A stretch of 10,463 nucleotides of DNA from Funneliformis mosseae (lineage: Eukaryota > Glomeromycota > Glomeromycetes > Glomerales > Glomeraceae), in the NCBI GenBank assembly GCA_910592005.1, contig CAJVPP010003916.1, positions 1 through 10,463 on the forward strand, read 5' to 3'. The notes beneath the pieces are model-generated. The model was not told where the DNA came from and ran no database searches. It was given only the letters and a program-made list of their open reading frames with translations. Position numbers and translations under genes: made by a program. Shown here piece by piece: positions 1 through 6,969 of the stretch; position 1 is the stretch's first letter, and each line of letters begins with the position of its first letter.

Positions 1-37
1 TAATCAGAGTGGCTTTTTTTATTAATAAAACGCTCAG

Positions 38-444
38 TGACGTGATTTTCACATAGACCGTTTTATTATCTAAAAGAAACCGGTTTGAAAGAAGTATTGA
101 CGAAGTCGGACGAGACACTTCGCAATCAAGGTATGAATGAAATATATTTTTTAGGCTGTGGGTTTACAGGAGAACGTTTCCAAGACTTGCAAACGAATGA
201 TATTTTCTCGTACAGATTTCTGAAGGCCTTACTAGAATCACGGATTAAAATAAAGGTGCCAACACACCTGGCCATCTTCTTAGCAATAAAGTCGGCACAG
301 AAGCGACAACATCCAATTATCTACTTGGAAACCAAATAGCTACAAACGACCAACAAGCAGACACCAGTTTATAACCCACCATCATCACAGAAAGTAATTA
401 TAGGCGCACAACTCGTAATAAAAATAACTGCCAAAATCACGTGA
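38..444. repeat. Inverted repeat pair around a possible small element
   Basis: TGACGTGATTTT at 38-49 and AAAATCACGTGA at 433-444 are inverted copies matching at 11 of 12 positions. They bracket the interrupted reading frame. A related CACGTGATT occurs at 3707-3715. I see no clear target-site duplication, and the arms are short, so calling this a mobile element is an inference. Confidence 0.3.
46..441 (+). pseudogene. Interrupted reading frame of unknown function, one internal TAG
   Basis: One frame is open from just after a TGA at 43-45 to a TGA at 442-444, with a single TAG at 337-339 in between: 97 codons, the stop, then 34 more codons. The first ATG is at 133; the frame is already open upstream of it, so an earlier exon or a lost start is possible. 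The stretch is visibly richer in G+C than its surroundings and its translation is mixed in composition (for example GMNEIYFLGCGFTGER near the start and HLAIFLAIKSAQKR before the TAG). I recognise no domain. Inverted copies of a CACGTGA-type motif sit at both ends (38-49 and 433-444), so this may be the inside of a small transposon or a fragment caught by one. It could also be a chance open frame; whether it is expressed is unknown. Confidence 0.3.
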
Positions 445-501
445 ATTTTTTCTCATTGTCACATTATAGTTTAAATTATCCGTTCTAAGTCCACCACATG
501 C

Positions 502-537
502 AGATTATACTGTCCGTCCTTAAGTAGATTATACTGT
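502..537 (+). repeat. Two 12-bp direct repeats
   Basis: AGATTATACTGT occurs exactly at 502-513 and again at 526-537, a 24-bp period. The second copy is preceded by T and the first by C. The pair lies just before the hairpin at 556-578. Function unknown. Confidence 0.6.
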
Positions 538-555
538 TAAATAACCTAGTCTAAG

Positions 556-578
556 CCGATTATGATTGTCATAATCGG
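556..578. repeat. Perfect hairpin, 10-bp stem and 3-base loop
   Basis: CCGATTATGA at 556-565 pairs perfectly with TCATAATCGG at 569-578 around the loop TTG. In intergenic DNA of this kind such a structure is most simply a miniature-element remnant; it has no T run and is not a bacterial terminator. Confidence 0.6.
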
Positions 579-879
579 ATGATCATCAATTATCTTATTG
601 CTAGTTACTTCAACATGCCAAAACTGGATTCAAGCATACAAAACATTAATTATATAATAAAAAATTTTGTATTAGTATCATTCTATAAAAAATAAATAAA
701 TAAATAAATAAAAAATAATAAAAATTTTTCATACCTTCAAAAATGTATCCGCAATTCTTTTCACCGGAGATTGTATTATAATAAAAAATATAGCATAATA
801 CTACATAAGTATACATAATGTAAGATTTGTAGAATATATTGCATCCTGATATACAGTACATTAATTTAATATATAAAAA

Positions 880-930
880 TACAATATTTTGCATGCATCA
901 ATAGTTAATCATCGTACAATATTTTGCATG
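880..930 (+). repeat. Two 16-bp direct repeats, 35-bp period
   Basis: TACAATATTTTGCATG is present exactly at 880-895 and 915-930. The 19 bases between hold no related copy. This is a local duplication or the remains of a target-site duplication; nothing inside identifies an element. Confidence 0.6.
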
Positions 931-945
931 TACAGCGCATTAGTG

Positions 946-971
946 AATATCAAACATTGATGTTCGATATT
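946..971. repeat. Imperfect hairpin, 12-bp arms
   Basis: AATATCAAACAT (946-957) and ATGTTCGATATT (960-971) are inverted copies with one mismatch, separated by two bases. They lie shortly after the 880-930 direct repeats. Confidence 0.5.
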
Positions 972-1524
972 TGAAATTAATGCTAAATATTAAATGTTCT
1001 ATTAACCATTTCTATATTAATAGAATTAGTATTTATTCATAGTTAATTTCAATTGATTTGTTGTAAGGGAATTACGTGAATAATTGATGGTGAAATTGTA
1101 AGAAGAGACGACTTAAATAAAAAAGAATTACACACTCCACTTTAAAAAGCGGTCATTAATTAACTTAGATCCAATCGTTCTTTGAACAAATTATTTGCTT
1201 AGATACCGAAAAATTTTCATTTCTAGTGTTTAGAAATTATAACACTTAAATTTAATATTAAACAAGATTTTTTTTTATAAATCTTATTATTTTCGCCCAC
1301 TTAAATATTTAATGTATATAAGCAAAATAAATAAATAAATATAAAGCAAAGAAGTACAGAAAATAACGTATTTGAATTATAAGTCAACGATCTTTCGAAA
1401 TTGACTTTACTAAAATTTCATAACTTTACGTTACATACCTTCTATATACTCGATTTTAACTATTTTAACTTGATAAAAGTTGATTCTTTAAAATATCTCT
1501 TTGGTAAAGATTTATAAGAATATA

Positions 1525-1534
1525 TTTATTTATT
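1525..1534 (-). terminator. Possible polyadenylation signal of the minus-strand F-box gene
   Basis: On the minus strand the sequence reads AATAAATAAA about 125 bases after the TAG stop of the F-box gene. AATAAA-type signals are uninformative in DNA this AT-rich, so the assignment is tentative. Confidence 0.3.
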
Positions 1535-1659
1535 GATAAAAATAGATAACAAACAAAACAACTAAAGATGGGCACTGCAATTAAAAAATGGCGCAACTCA
1601 ATTGAAATTTGAAAATAATTATCATCTTTAAACACAACAATAGATTCGTCACATTTAAT

Positions 1660-3276
1660 CTAACAAAATACTTTCACACCGAATTGTTTTGCGATATCAC
1701 TATATTTTTGATCTAACTTGTACTTCCCAGTCATTTCTACAGAATGTAATTGGCCACCTTTATTGATGCACCCTTTTAAAAAATTTTCAAACGTTTTACT
1801 ATTCACTACCATAGGATGAAACTCTCTAAATTGAATTTTTTGTACGCTAACAGGAATTAATTTGCCTATGCTTGGTAAATTTTGGTCCCACTGTCCACCT
1901 TCTAATAACCCAATGCTGATATAAACCAATTCTGTACATGATTTTAATATAGTGATTAATTCGGTCGGATATAATTTTGGAAGTACTAAATGGTTTAGGG
2001 AATGTAAATGAAGGGCAATTAATTTAGTTAATTGTAAAGCTTGACCAAATTCTCGCTTATAATCTAGTACTAATTTTTTTAAACTATTTGAAGTATATTG
2101 AAAGATTTGCTTTAACCAATCTGCATCAATATGTAATTGAGGATGAATAATTGGTGTATAATCAAAAACTTCAAGTCTTGACAAATATTTCGCCCAAACT
2201 TGTAACTTTTCAAGAGAATTGCAACTCTTTATTTTCAATTCCTTAAGATTTTTAAGTGAGCATAACGATTCTAAAGATTCTTGACTGATATATTGAAAAG
2301 AAATCAAAGTAAATTCCAATTTCTCCAACCATACACTTTGCGTAATTAATGTATTAAACACGACATTATACATTTCAAATATTTGATCATTATCGGTTCT
2401 AATAAAACTATGAAGAAAATCTTCTTCTGATAATGTGATAGATTTTAATCTCTTTTGCGAAGAGATTAGTGAGGATAGTGCATTAGCTTGTTCAAGAGAA
2501 ATGATTTTACCATTATGAAGTGATTCGAGGTTTTTGGTGGGCGAGGAAAGATTAACGTAGAATTTTGATAAATTAGATACTTCTTTTGTCATAAGTTGAG
2601 TTCTAGCATTTCCAGAAATTGCGCAATATAAATGTTTTAAACCGGTTAATTTGTTTTCTTTGGAATCATCAAAGAAATAATTTAACATTGTTTCCATAGG
2701 TTTAATGTGAACATTTTTGTCATGCAAGGTAAATAGTTTGATCTCCAATATTGTTAAATTATTACAAAATTCACTTAGATATTTTACAAGGTGATTGATT
2801 ATTGAGTAGCATAATTCAGAGGTTAGTGAAATCGTGTCATTGGGAATGTAAGAGGGCATCCAGATCTTGTTATGGTCAATAAGGACTTCTGAAAGTATAG
2901 AATCTAATTGTAACCCATGAATAAACGTACCGTAATTAAAGGTTGGTGAACTTTTTAAAGGAAAAGAGATAGGTTCATTTTGTAATAGTTTGGAATTAAC
3001 TATTTCTTCTATTTCAGATTGCGGAATACAAGTTAATAACGTTCTAATTAATTTATAATAATCTTGAACATCTTTATGATTAGATTTAATTTTATTTAAA
3101 TTAGGGAAATGTTGAAACGGATAAGAATACAGGAGTGGCGTTGAAACTTGACACCAATAATGAGAAACTAATGTACAAGCATGTAAATCTTTTGTTGTGA
3201 TGGTATTGGTAGAAGCGGGATTGTACAGATTCAAAAAAATTTTTTCTAAACACTCTGGAGGCAGAACTGTATTCAT
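1660..3276 (-). CDS. F-box domain protein with diverged leucine-rich-repeat region (538 aa)
   Basis: Probable substrate adaptor of an SCF (Skp1-Cullin-F-box) ubiquitin ligase. Residues 4-50 are a recognisable F-box: LPPECLEKIF, then LHACTLVSHYWCQVSTPLLY, with the usual LP...L..IF start and the L..C..VS..W core that binds Skp1. The remainder (about 170-485) contains irregular LRR-like units such as CNNLTILEIKL (171-181), LKNLKELKIKSC (341-352), SLKKLVLDY (398-406), SLNHLVLPKL (426-435) and CTELVYISIG (447-456), presumably the target-binding surface. There is no signal peptide or membrane segment. I chose the ATG at 3276 because the F-box begins right after it; the frame is open 17 codons further upstream but starts there only with TTG. 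The gene is one uninterrupted exon ending in TAG, and its length of about 540 residues suits this family in Glomeromycotina. The target protein is unknown. The F-box call is strong; the repeat boundaries are approximate. Confidence 0.92.
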   Translation of the reverse strand: MNTVLPPECLEKIFLNLYNPASTNTITTKDLHACTLVSHYWCQVSTPLLYSYPFQHFPNLNKIKSNHKDVQDYYKLIRTLLTCIPQSEIEEIVNSKLLQNEPISFPLKSSPTFNYGTFIHGLQLDSILSEVLIDHNKIWMPSYIPNDTISLTSELCYSIINHLVKYLSEFCNNLTILEIKLFTLHDKNVHIKPMETMLNYFFDDSKENKLTGLKHLYCAISGNARTQLMTKEVSNLSKFYVNLSSPTKNLESLHNGKIISLEQANALSSLISSQKRLKSITLSEEDFLHSFIRTDNDQIFEMYNVVFNTLITQSVWLEKLEFTLISFQYISQESLESLCSLKNLKELKIKSCNSLEKLQVWAKYLSRLEVFDYTPIIHPQLHIDADWLKQIFQYTSNSLKKLVLDYKREFGQALQLTKLIALHLHSLNHLVLPKLYPTELITILKSCTELVYISIGLLEGGQWDQNLPSIGKLIPVSVQKIQFREFHPMVVNSKTFENFLKGCINKGGQLHSVEMTGKYKLDQKYSDIAKQFGVKVFC

Positions 3277-3337
3277 ATCTTTAAAAAGTGAAAGTGAAAT
3301 TGAAGAAAAGAAAGACAAATTTTGCAAAGTGAATCGG

Positions 3338-3347
3338 TATTTATATA
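3338..3347 (-). promoter_or_regulatory. TATA-box candidate for the minus-strand F-box gene
   Basis: The minus strand reads TATATAAATA about 62-71 bases before the ATG at 3276, inside a longer AT-alternating tract (3338-3359). That spacing would give a leader of roughly 30 bases. AT-alternating DNA is frequent here, so position relative to the gene is the main support. Confidence 0.45.
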
Positions 3348-3534
3348 TATATTATATATTGTGAAACCAGATACAACAGAATGTCAAATTTAATTTAATC
3401 AATGTACGACTGCTTTCTTATACTATTTGGGTTAATAAAACCATCAAAAGTTTTTTTTTTTAATTCACCTAATATGTAAATCAACTGAATCTTCAAGGAT
3501 GATGCCTTTTTAGGAAAGTCCGTTCGAATTAAAA

Positions 3535-3554
3535 ATATATATATATATATATAT
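3535..3554. repeat. (AT)n microsatellite
   Basis: An uninterrupted AT dinucleotide run of about 20 bases lies in the spacer upstream of the minus-strand F-box gene. It is a simple repeat, probably variable between strains. Confidence 0.8.
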
Positions 3555-3579
3555 TATATATTCCAATTCTTTTAGGTGA

Positions 3580-3730
3580 GAAAAGAGCGCCAGAGGAAGT
3601 GTGGAAAATTTTTTAATTCGACATAATATGAATTTGATAAAAATTTCCAGTTCTTCGGTTACTTCTAGGATGTAAATTTAAATTTTCGTTGCAAGTTACA
3701 AAATAACACGTGATTAACGTAATATCAAAA
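3580..3730. repeat. Probable dispersed repeat with CCAGTTCTTC motif
   Basis: This stretch is more complex than the AT spacer around it, with AGAGCGCCAGAGGAAGTGTG at its left part and CCAGTTCTTCGGTTACTTC at 3647-3665. A second copy of that motif, CCAGTTCTTCCGGTAGTTTC, lies at 5337-5356, matching at most positions with a one-base gap. Two diverged copies in 1.7 kb and a style familiar from Glomeromycotina intergenic DNA suggest a transposon remnant. No gene is evident. Boundaries are estimates. Confidence 0.4.
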
Positions 3731-4800
3731 AAAATTTAAAAAATTTTGGGATTTTCAAAGCATCGTTGGAATTAAAACAAAATCGTCTAATTAAGCTAAT
3801 TAAAGTTTCACTACATGATCATCTAATGTATGTTGGTCAGAAGATCAAAAAAATTACTTATACTCAAATTCGAAAAAACATAATAGTTAACTTTTTAAAA
3901 AGGATAAATAAACTAACAATTTCGCAAAATATTAAATAATTTACTTTTTGACATATTTGACCGTGAATAGAATTACAAGCATTTTACAGATAATTTGAAG
4001 TTTTTGGTATTTTTTTTTTTTATACCATCGTTTTTAGCGAATGAAGATTGTATAATATGTAATAAATTATGTTAAAATGATTCTAACAAAAAAGCAACCT
4101 CTTTATTATTAAAGTCGTGTATCGTAAATACGTAAAAATAAAAAAATATATTTATTAAAAATATTTAAACTATCGGCATAATCATTACAATATCAACTGA
4201 ACATTCAGCAATCTTGTTTATAATAAAGCTATGATAGATAATTCACGAATGATTAGTGAATTTGTATAGTACACGAGCAACCTACAAACGACAAGTTAAT
4301 TAATTCTGTGTATTTTAATTATTAATATATTACGACATGATTATTGTAACACAAACTTTCGGTTCTTGATTGATGCTGGTATTCATATATTCGTTAGCCA
4401 ATTTAACAAGTACTGTACGACGCGTCTTCCTTATTTTCGTACCTTTTCTTTATTAAGTATTTCTCACTCAATAGGGTCTTGTATTTATTGTCACACTAAA
4501 TTCATACAATATTTTCTCGTGATTCATTTTTTTTTTATATTAAACAACCAACTAGTTTATATGGATCCTTAAAAATCCAATGATCCATGCATAAAATTCA
4601 ATTCATCAGAGTATTGTGTTTTTCGTGATTCTTATTTTTTTTTTTTTTATCTATTTACAAAATTCAAAAGTAGTAGATGTAACTTCCAAATATTTCTAAA
4701 ACTCCCGAAAAATGCATTCAATTATTATAAATTGAGATTGTGAACTTTTTTGGAAATTCAGGATTATAATAAATGATTTAAAAGTTTTATGTGTATATAT
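3731..4800. other. AT-rich intergenic spacer, no supported gene
   Basis: Long runs of A and T, no domain-bearing reading frame and no RNA gene. A 68-codon frame at 4366-4572 starts only with TTG and is rich in F, I and H; I do not consider it a gene. Small inverted motifs are present, such as GGTAT/ATACC around an 11-T run (4006-4026). Confidence 0.6.
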
Positions 4801-4823
4801 ATAACGTAAATCGTATATATATT

Positions 4824-4828
<5 letters not shown>

Positions 4829-4857
<29 letters not shown>
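4829..4857 (+). repeat. 29-base poly-T tract flanked by 8-bp direct repeats
   Basis: The plus strand has 29 consecutive T at 4829-4857. The sequence ACGTAAAT occurs just after it (4858-4865) and again at 4804-4811, so a 46-base insert ending in the T run is bracketed by 8-bp direct repeats. This resembles a target-site duplication, but the insert is too short to identify. Confidence 0.6.
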
Positions 4858-4859
<2 letters not shown>

Positions 4860-4959
4860 GTAAATAGTAAATATTGCTAATAAGCGACAACATAAAACTT
4901 CTATATCATGAAAAAAAACTTAGTCTTCAGTACGCCCCAAGACTGAAAATAATTTATCG

Positions 4960-5330
4960 TTGGATTGGGGATTCACCCTAAAAATATTTATGATACCAGC
5001 CGTTGGGTTCGACGGTCTGCAGAGTCGACTCCGGTGTGTTGTGACCGATCCAAATTTGATTTCAGAACATCTCGGAATTCTAAAATTTAAATAAAAAAAT
5101 TCTGGCCAAATCTTATATGATAATTTCAGTCGGTCGAATAATAAGAGTCGCGACTCCGTCGTCGGCTGAGTTTACTGAAAAGGTGCCCAAGGCTGGTACT
5201 ATTTTTGGTATGTGCCCTCAGCAATATCATTGTGATACAAGTGATTTCGTTATTGGAATTTCTTACAATAGCTGTTATCTTATAAAACAGTTACTGTGGT
5301 CAAAGGAGGTTTTGAGGTAATCTAAAATTA
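4960..5330. repeat. G+C-richer dispersed-repeat island
   Basis: This island stands out by its CG-containing words against AT-rich flanks. It contains the perfect palindromes GAGTCGACTC (5022-5031) and GAGTCGCGACTC (5145-5156), and GGGTTCGACGGTC at 5005-5017, which partly resembles a pol III B box. An ATG-initiated 67-codon frame (5117-5320) runs through it, beginning MIISVGRIIRVATPSS, but it has no recognisable domain and I read it as an incidental frame in a repeat. A short non-autonomous element such as a SINE is possible; no A box or tail could be confirmed. Confidence 0.45.
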
Positions 5331-5372
5331 AAGTGACCAGTTCTTCCGGTAGTTTCATAAGTAGAAATCATA

Positions 5373-5446
5373 TGGGAGGTTTGCTATTAAAATCACATTA
5401 CGGATCATATGATTTACTATGTTCGATTTTAATAGCAAACCTCCCA
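5373..5446. mobile_element. Tiny TA-flanked palindromic element (TGGGA family)
   Basis: Two perfectly complementary arms (5370-5394 and 5425-5449, 25 bp each, no mismatch) enclose a 30-base loop. The element proper starts TGGGAGGTTTGC at 5373 and ends GCAAACCTCCCA at 5446, with TA on both sides (5371-5372 and 5447-5448). TA duplication and short terminal inverted repeats are typical of Tc1/mariner-type elements; at 74 bp this can only be a non-autonomous miniature. Because TA is itself palindromic, the flanking TA is weaker evidence than it looks. The loop holds the palindrome ATCATATGAT. Confidence 0.6.
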
Positions 5447-5833
5447 TATTTGAAAGCTTTTTTAAAAAAAAATAGAACCAGGATTTTTCTCTCGTAAAGT
5501 CAAGCTAAAGGGTTCGCATATTTCATGAAGAAATAAGTAAACTTATCAAAATTAAATTATTACAAATATTTAAATATTGGAATAAATACCACAATGTTAA
5601 TGAATACGTTCGGGCGTGTCTTTCAACATTTCTGAAAATTAAATACAGTCTTAAATTTAGTCCTTTTTGCGATATGCTTCGTGACTAACTGATCTAAATA
5701 TGAAAAAAAATAAGGCTTGTTTTTAATAAAAAAAAGAATAAAAAGCAAAACGCGCGAAAACTGTACTACATAAATTTTCCACAAATGGAAGTTCAATTTA
5801 ATTTTTGATGTTATTAGAAAAAATCCCAGGGCC

Positions 5834-5856
5834 TGATTTTCCTAACAAACTTCCCA
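5834..5856 (-). repeat. Lone terminus of the TGGGA element family
   Basis: Read on the minus strand from 5856, the sequence begins TGGGAAGTTTGTTAGGAAAA and matches the arm of the 5373-5446 element at 19 of 23 positions. It is followed outward by TA (5857-5858), as in the complete copy. Its partner could be the left arm at 5373, which would make a roughly 480-bp element, or it may be a truncated copy. Confidence 0.45.
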
Positions 5857-5865
5857 TATAGCAAT

Positions 5866-5891
5866 ATTTATTAAGTAATTACTTAATAAAT
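5866..5891. repeat. 26-bp perfect palindrome
   Basis: The sequence from 5866 to 5891 reads identically on both strands, centred on GTAATTAC, with no spacer. It lies eight bases after the outward TA of the lone TGGGA terminus and is followed by TTCCATATAAG, which resembles the TTCCCATATAG just before it (5851-5860). Confidence 0.65.
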
Positions 5892-5940
5892 TCCATATAA
5901 GCTTTGCGAAGTATCATATCAGATAAGGTTACATAATAAG

Positions 5941-6050
5941 AGGCCCTTTCATAATTTATGAATTTAGCGATTTGCCGCACTGACTGATTTCAGGGTGAGA
6001 TGATCCGGGTGGACTCGGGTCTTGTACCAAGATATACTTGGGAAAAATTT
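5941..6050. repeat. Second G+C-richer repeat segment
   Basis: The stretch includes a 15-bp palindrome (5948-5962), then GCGATTTGCCGCACTGACTG and GATCCGGGTGGACTCGGGTC (6002-6021), ending near ACTTGGGAAAAATTTTC. Its base composition differs sharply from the flanks and its translation is not gene-like. I read it as the remnant of a dispersed repeat; the edges are uncertain. Confidence 0.35.
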
Positions 6051-6256
6051 TCAAATCAAAAAATCTGCGATATAAAACTTCCTAAAGTCGTCGTTATTTT
6101 GTGAATAAACAAAAAAAAAAAGGATAATTTTAAATTCCTTGATAAAAGTTTTCTATTGGAACTCAAATGTTCTATCATATGATTTCTGTACACCGCATAG
6201 GTTAAGTAATTTTGCTCTTAAATTTCGACATCAAAATTTTTAATTGCATTCTATAT

Positions 6257-6709
6257 TTATATCCATACAAGCGGTTGATTGTGTTCAGTAAACAACCTTT
6301 CCACATAATCGATATTTAGAAAATGTTTCATTTGATCACCAAATATTTTTTTTGGCGCAGTAACAATTCTTTTATCGTATCGAAGTACATAATCTTTCAA
6401 ATTTGGACACTCCGTTAAAAGGATTTTCATAACTTTCTTTTATTTTTTTTTTAAGAAAAAAAAAAAATAAAAAGCACATTATCTGTAAATCAACAAAGAA
6501 AATAAAAAATTGTTTTGTCTTTATCATTTTACTCTAAAAATTTTTAAAAAAGATAAGATAAGAAAAATCAAAAACTTGTAATACTTGATTGTTTTTCTGC
6601 ATTGTAATGTTACACATTTTAATATATTATCATGTGAAGCCATTAAAATACTCGGAATTAAACGGCATCTTATCAAATGTTGAAGTATATACACTTTCAT
6701 AAAGGTGCA
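6257..6709 (-). pseudogene. C-terminal LRR-like coding remnant, possibly two exons
   Basis: Two short open segments lie in the same minus-strand frame. The upstream one (6709-6524, 61 codons, stop TGA) reads LQHLIRCRLIPSILMASHDN then ILKCVTLQCRK; the downstream one (6439-6257, stop TAA at 6257-6259) reads MKILLTECPNLKDYVLRYDK and ends NQPLVWI. CPNLK and the L..L..C spacing resemble the LRR part of F-box proteins like the two clear genes here. A GTAAAA...AAAAG intron from 6532 to 6437 (96 bp) would remove both intervening stops and keep phase, so a spliced 3' end is possible. An alternative acceptor, TTTACAG, lies closer but does not keep the frame. No N-terminal F-box is seen upstream on this strand before the other F-box gene. 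The A/T hairpin at 6437-6474 lies between the segments. Dead fragment is more likely than a live gene. Confidence 0.45.
6437..6474. repeat. Long T-run/A-run inverted repeat
   Basis: CTTTTA followed by ten T (6437-6452), then AAG, then twelve A, T and AAAAAG (6456-6474) form a nearly perfect inverted repeat. It sits between the two open segments of the minus-strand remnant and is probably a slippage product. Confidence 0.6.
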
Positions 6710-6929
6710 TTATTATTAGATAAGAGATTATTTTGGATTTTTTTTTTCTTGTGAAACATTTGTTAAATTTATTTTATTGATAAACTCCATTAAAGATAAC
6801 GAAAAAAAAAAAATTGTTGCATAATAAATAAAATTGATATGATATATAGGTGAATAGTACAGTTATTTATTTTTATTTTATTTTTTTACCACGACCACAT
6901 CATCTTTTTTTTTTTTTTTTGTTCTCGAA

Positions 6930-6948
6930 AATATATATATATATATAT
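6930..6948 (+). promoter_or_regulatory. AT-alternating tract just before the plus-strand F-box gene
   Basis: A run of alternating A and T occupies 6930-6948, ending 21 bases before the ATG at 6970 and preceded by a T run (6905-6920). It could act as the TATA element, which would leave almost no leader; otherwise it is only a microsatellite and the true TATA lies further upstream. Confidence 0.35.
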
Positions 6949-6969
6949 CACAGTTTTTTATCTAAAATA

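Larger units (their letters stand above)
445..1524. other. AT-rich intergenic spacer with short repeats
   Basis: No convincing gene is visible on either strand. A reading frame on the minus strand at 646-894 is low-complexity (rich in Y, F, I) and lacks any family signature. The spacer holds a pair of 12-bp direct repeats (502-513 and 526-537), a perfect 10-bp-stem hairpin (556-578), a pair of 16-bp direct repeats (880-895 and 915-930), an imperfect hairpin (946-971) and TAAA-type simple repeats around 690-712 and 1327-1340. Confidence 0.6.

Noticed and set aside
646..894. 82-codon minus-strand open frame
   Set aside because: It is low-complexity (Y, F, I, L), overlaps the TAAA simple repeat and has no domain or family-like segment.
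3277..3327. 17-codon N-terminal extension of the minus-strand F-box gene
   Set aside because: It starts with TTG, lies within the expected leader after the TATA candidate, and the F-box begins right after the ATG at 3276.
4366..4572. 68-codon plus-strand open frame
   Set aside because: It begins with TTG, has no ATG start in a useful place, and the composition is that of random AT-rich DNA.
4696..4893. 65-codon minus-strand open frame
   Set aside because: It contains a lysine run that is simply the translated T29 tract.
5117..5320. 67-codon ATG frame in the G+C-rich island
   Set aside because: It starts within a probable dispersed repeat and shows no domain; the frame is most likely incidental to the base composition of the island.
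6850..6969. 40-codon N-terminal extension of the plus-strand F-box gene (could be mistaken for a signal peptide)
   Set aside because: It starts with GTG and its hydrophobic F/Y/I sequence is the translation of a T run and an AT microsatellite; the F-box follows the ATG at 6970.
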